Virus record (IMG/VR): IMGVR_UViG_3300017770_002232
Coordinates: 1-22,577 of that record
From: a virus
Strand: one strand, 5' to 3'
Length of the DNA stretch: 22,577 bases
The notes under the pieces are model-generated. The model saw only the letters and a program-made list of their open reading frames with translations. It had not been told where the DNA came from and did not search any database. Below are positions 19,304-22,577 of the stretch, piece after piece. Position 1 is the first letter of the stretch. Each line of letters opens with the position of its first letter. A program made the position numbers and the translations under genes.

Positions 19304-22147
19304 ATGAGATTTAAAGAATTTTTAAAAGAGTCTGTAATAGACATACCTAGAAAAACATATGCTAGACCTGTGTTTGATAACGCAGATACAAGCAATCCTA
19401 AACTTAAGCCATCAGTTAGACAACAAGTATTAGATGGTATTGAGACTTTCACAAAATTTGGTAAAGTAGTTAAGTATACCTTAATTGGTTCTATACTAAC
19501 AAAACAATATAGAGATGACGCTGATTTAGATGTAAATATCTTATTTGATATACCTGGCACACAAGCAGAGCAAGAAAAGGTACATGAAAAGATAAGAGAA
19601 TATCAGTTTGATTTTAATGGTAAAACAATACCAGGAACAAAACATCCTATCAACTACTTTTCCATCATAAATCCTGCTCTATTTACTAAGGCAAGAGAGA
19701 TGGCAGATGGTACTTTTGATATAGACAAGAATACGTTTATACGAAAACCAGAGCCAGGCACTTTTGAACCTGAAAAATATGTGGCGGATTTTCAGAAGCG
19801 AGTTTCTGAAATAGATGTTGTTAAAGGCGAATTAGTACGAGACATGATTGATTATGAAGAATTGACTAACTTGACAAGTGCTGATATAGACAACTTGTCA
19901 AAACTAATCAAAGAGAAGTTAGATGAGATTACACAATCTGTTAACACATTAATTGATATTGGTGATAAAGCATTGTTAGACCGACAAGGTGTTTTCAAAG
20001 CTGATATGTCACCAGAAGAAATCAGAAAGTTTGGTGTGAAGAATCGTCTTCCCAAAAACGTGATTTATAAAATGTTAGAAAAGTATCATTATCTCAAATT
20101 TTTCAAAAAATTGACAGAGATGATGGAAGATGGTAAGTTATCATCAGACGAACTGAAATCATTATCAAAAATAAAAGAGGCCAGAGGTAAATCAATAGTG
20201 TTTACCTTTGGCCGATTTAATCCACCTACGATAGGTCATGGTAAACTATTAGATAAAATGAACTCTGTGAGAGCAGATGTTAAGAGAGTTTACCTTTCTA
20301 AATCAGAGGACTCTGATAAGAACCCATTAAAGTTTAGACAAAAGATTTCATTAATGAAACGAATGTTTCCTAGATATGCTAATCAAGTAGTCACTAGTAA
20401 TTCAAATCAAATATTTGAAATTGCAGTAGAACTTTATAAACAAAAATTTACAGAAATCTTTATGGTCGTAGGTAGCGATAGAGTAAGAGAATTTGAAACA
20501 ACATTAAATAAGTACAATGATGTTAAGGCAAGACATGGTTATTATAATTTTGATAACATAAATGTATTGTCTGCTGGCGAAAGAGATCCTGACGCTGAGG
20601 GTGCAACAGGTATGAGTGCTAGTAAAATGAGATCGGCTGCAAAGTCAAATGATTTCACAAAGTTTAAACAAGGATTGCCTTCTAGTTTTGCTAGAAGTAA
20701 TGACGCTGAAGATATGTTTAAACAGGTAAGAAAGGGAATGAACTTGGCTGCTTCAGCTGACGCAGGTGCAGGTGCATTAAGATTTAAACCTTTCATAACA
20801 GCGTCAACAAAAGAAGAATTAGATAACATGGTTTTAAGAGACAAGTATATTACCGAACATCTATATGATGTAGGTGATATTGTTGATGACGTAAGTAATA
20901 ACACAACAGGAATAATTATTAGAAGAGGCACAAATTATGTGACCTTAGAGGATGCAAATATGACATTATCAAAGGCGTGGTTATATGATATTGTGGAAAC
21001 GCCAGTAGTGACAGACGCTATGGCTGAGAGAGCAAAGAAAATTGCTAAACACAAATTTAAAAGAGATCCAAAATATTATGATAAAGGTGGTTCTATAAAG
21101 AAATCACCTGAAGATAAAGAAACAGGTCTACCTAAAAAATATGTAAAAGGTTTATCAAAAGATAAAGCAAAACAACATAAGTCTCAATTAGACAAACAAT
21201 CTAAAATGAGAGATGATGACCCTAACGCATATAAACAAACCTCTGCTGATAAAGGTGCAAAAACTAAACCTAGTAAATACACCAAGAAATTTAAACAGAT
21301 GTATGGTGAGTTAAAAACAAGTAAAGATAGTGACCCTACACAAATGCCAAGTGGTTTACCTACTGAGGCATATGATATGGGACACGATTATGCAAAGTAT
21401 ACCTCATCTATAACACCTGGCGAAAAAAATTATAGTCCTACTTTTCAAGGCACTTCTTACAAACCAAGTAATCCTAAAGACAATTTAATTAATATTAACG
21501 CCGAAAAGGATAAAGAAATGAAGAAGAAAGTTGAGTTAAAAGACATTGAAGAATGGGCAACTGACAAAGATACAATAGATAAATATAAGGAAAGATACGG
21601 AGAAGACTGGCAATCTAAAATAGAAGAGTCTTATGAAAAGATGTTCAATAAAGTGATTGACAGCAATGAAAATATGTTAGAAGGCAGAATGAAAGACATC
21701 GCTATCGACCTTAAATCTAAAGAAGAAGGTGGATTAGACGCTGAAGAATTTAAAAGAAAATACAATAAATCTAAAGCAGAAATGCAAAAAGATTTAGGTT
21801 CTCCTAATGAGAGTGTTAAACTATCTTTCAAAGAGTTTTCTGAAGAAGTAAACGAGTGGGGAATATTCCCATCACAAATTACAGAGGCACAATATCAAGG
21901 CAAAGAAGTAAAATTAAATGACCCAATAAGAGGTGGTTCTAAAAAGTTTTATGTATATGTCAAAGATGGTGATTCAGTAAAGAAAGTATCATTTGGTGAT
22001 ACAACAGGACTATCTATAAAAAGAGACGATCCTGCTAGACGAAGAAGTTTTAGGGCAAGGCACAATTGTGACAACCCAGGACCAAAAACAAAAGCACGAT
22101 ACTGGTCTTGTTATCAATGGCGTGCTGGGGCAAAGGTAAATAACTAA
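19304..22147 (+). CDS. 947-aa fusion: packaging leader, Pol-beta-type NTase, cytidylyltransferase-type domain, C-terminal module
   Basis: Leader MRFKEFLKES (cut expected after E9). Residues about 50-120 carry the DNA-polymerase-beta-type nucleotidyltransferase motif G62-S63-x10-D74-x-D76. Residues about 293-455 carry an adenylyl/cytidylyltransferase (NMNAT/PPAT-like) domain: FGRFNPPTIGHG (T309-x-G-H312, the HxGH variant) and MSASKMR (437-443, the ISSTxxR variant). Residues 500-570 hold a small strand-rich domain, then a long Lys-rich, low-complexity region (580-840). The last 85 residues (KKFYVYVKDGDSVKKVSFG and RRRSFRARHNCDNPG, ending ARYWSCYQW) look like a conserved module with H920, C922 and C936. 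Internal I-x-E|[AS] sites lie at 292/293, 775/776 and 861/862. The ribosome-binding site GGAG is just upstream. Confidence 0.85.
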   Translation: MRFKEFLKESVIDIPRKTYARPVFDNADTSNPKLKPSVRQQVLDGIETFTKFGKVVKYTLIGSILTKQYRDDADLDVNILFDIPGTQAEQEKVHEKIREYQFDFNGKTIPGTKHPINYFSIINPALFTKAREMADGTFDIDKNTFIRKPEPGTFEPEKYVADFQKRVSEIDVVKGELVRDMIDYEELTNLTSADIDNLSKLIKEKLDEITQSVNTLIDIGDKALLDRQGVFKADMSPEEIRKFGVKNRLPKNVIYKMLEKYHYLKFFKKLTEMMEDGKLSSDELKSLSKIKEARGKSIVFTFGRFNPPTIGHGKLLDKMNSVRADVKRVYLSKSEDSDKNPLKFRQKISLMKRMFPRYANQVVTSNSNQIFEIAVELYKQKFTEIFMVVGSDRVREFETTLNKYNDVKARHGYYNFDNINVLSAGERDPDAEGATGMSASKMRSAAKSNDFTKFKQGLPSSFARSNDAEDMFKQVRKGMNLAASADAGAGALRFKPFITASTKEELDNMVLRDKYITEHLYDVGDIVDDVSNNTTGIIIRRGTNYVTLEDANMTLSKAWLYDIVETPVVTDAMAERAKKIAKHKFKRDPKYYDKGGSIKKSPEDKETGLPKKYVKGLSKDKAKQHKSQLDKQSKMRDDDPNAYKQTSADKGAKTKPSKYTKKFKQMYGELKTSKDSDPTQMPSGLPTEAYDMGHDYAKYTSSITPGEKNYSPTFQGTSYKPSNPKDNLININAEKDKEMKKKVELKDIEEWATDKDTIDKYKERYGEDWQSKIEESYEKMFNKVIDSNENMLEGRMKDIAIDLKSKEEGGLDAEEFKRKYNKSKAEMQKDLGSPNESVKLSFKEFSEEVNEWGIFPSQITEAQYQGKEVKLNDPIRGGSKKFYVYVKDGDSVKKVSFGDTTGLSIKRDDPARRRSFRARHNCDNPGPKTKARYWSCYQWRAGAKVNN

Positions 22148-22577
22148 TGAGTAAATATAGATCAACATGGCATTTATTGCCAGAACAAACTAGTGAAAAC
22201 CTAGAAGAATTTACACAGGTCTTTGTAGTAAGATATAGAGATCCATTAAACAAAAAAAGATTTGCAGTACCTTATAAAGACCAGAAGTCAGCAGATGACA
22301 AGATGGCACAATTAAAAAGAGATGGTGTCAAAGAGATAGAAGTCACAAAAGATATGTTAAGAGGCAACATTAAGTTTAAAGAAGTCTTTGAAGATACAGA
22401 CCAAGAAAGACTTGCTACTTTAAGAACTAGACAAATGATGTTGCAGACTAAAGTAAGAGATATGGACCAAGGTGATCCTAAAACTAAAACTCCTATGGCT
22501 ATCGCAAAGAACGATATTGAGAATATAGGAATGAAAATGGATCAGATCAAAGATAAAATAAAAAGACAATCAATGAG
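22147..22577 (+). CDS. Hypothetical late protein, cut off at the right edge
   Basis: The ATG at 22147 overlaps the previous stop (TAATG). At least 143 residues are visible and the frame is open at the window end. It begins MSKYRSTWHLLPEQTSENLEEF, followed by a segment that may be a small beta-alpha domain (TQVFVVRYRDPLNKKRFAVP, then KMAQLKRDGVKEIEVTKDML). From about residue 85 it is charged and probably coiled-coil. No packaging leader is seen. I do not recognise it. Confidence 0.7.
   Translation, partial: MSKYRSTWHLLPEQTSENLEEFTQVFVVRYRDPLNKKRFAVPYKDQKSADDKMAQLKRDGVKEIEVTKDMLRGNIKFKEVFEDTDQERLATLRTRQMMLQTKVRDMDQGDPKTKTPMAIAKNDIENIGMKMDQIKDKIKRQSM

Noticed and set aside
19871-19901. Inverted repeat TTGACAAG / CTTGTCAA
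   Set aside because: It is in the coding region for an acidic helix; the arms are explained by codons and no element surrounds them.

Overview
The window is a stretch of an AT-rich, T4-like marine myovirus genome, with every gene on the + strand. The replication genes follow T4 order (45-44-62-regA-43, then uvsX and 41), and the clamp loader small subunit and polymerase are compact, as in marine relatives of T4. Very low G+C by eye, host-like TTGACA/TATAAT promoters, and auxiliary genes (small heat-shock protein, peroxiredoxin, ferredoxin, many 2OG-Fe(II) oxygenases) suggest a phage of SAR11 (Pelagibacter) or a related oligotrophic marine bacterium. The host assignment is an inference; no host marker gene is present.

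Layout. Positions 1-573 hold the end of an Hsp20 gene, a GC-rich hairpin, a T4-type late promoter, an apparent glutamine riboswitch of the Downstream-peptide type, its 51-aa peptide gene, and a control region with early and late promoters plus an 11-bp hairpin. Positions 574-4708 carry peroxiredoxin, a DUF3310 protein, sliding clamp (45), clamp loader (44, 62), RegA, a possible Sm-like protein and a 2Fe-2S ferredoxin. Positions 4739-7240 encode DNA polymerase (43). Positions 7237-11590 are an accessory block: two tiny membrane proteins, an MT-A70 methyltransferase, a second DNA methyltransferase, two 2OG oxygenases and unknowns. Positions 11592-15768 carry uvsX, a third 2OG oxygenase, another SAM methyltransferase and the replicative helicase (41). 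From 15764 onward the block is preceded by late-promoter motifs. It encodes a possible PD-(D/E)XK-like protein, a ligase-fold protein, a P-loop kinase, a Gly/Asn-rich protein, a 947-aa protein with two nucleotidyltransferase-type domains, and a cut-off gene at the right edge.

How it works together. Seven host-type promoters with exactly 17-bp spacers are spread over the window, several buried in preceding genes. TATAAATA late promoters mark the late blocks. Many gene junctions use ATGA, TAATG or slightly longer overlaps, so translational coupling is likely. No tRNA, CRISPR, insertion sequence or homing endonuclease was seen, and no gene-free gap exceeds about 150 bases.

Most notable: three late proteins (ligase-like, kinase, dual nucleotidyltransferase) begin with a short F-x-x-[YFN]-L-x-E-[SG] leader. 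It matches the capsid-targeting sequence and prohead-protease site of T4 internal proteins. This suggests a set of nucleic-acid or nucleotide-repair enzymes packed inside the capsid and delivered with the genome. The 947-aa protein has further candidate protease sites at its domain boundaries, as if it were a packaged polyprotein.
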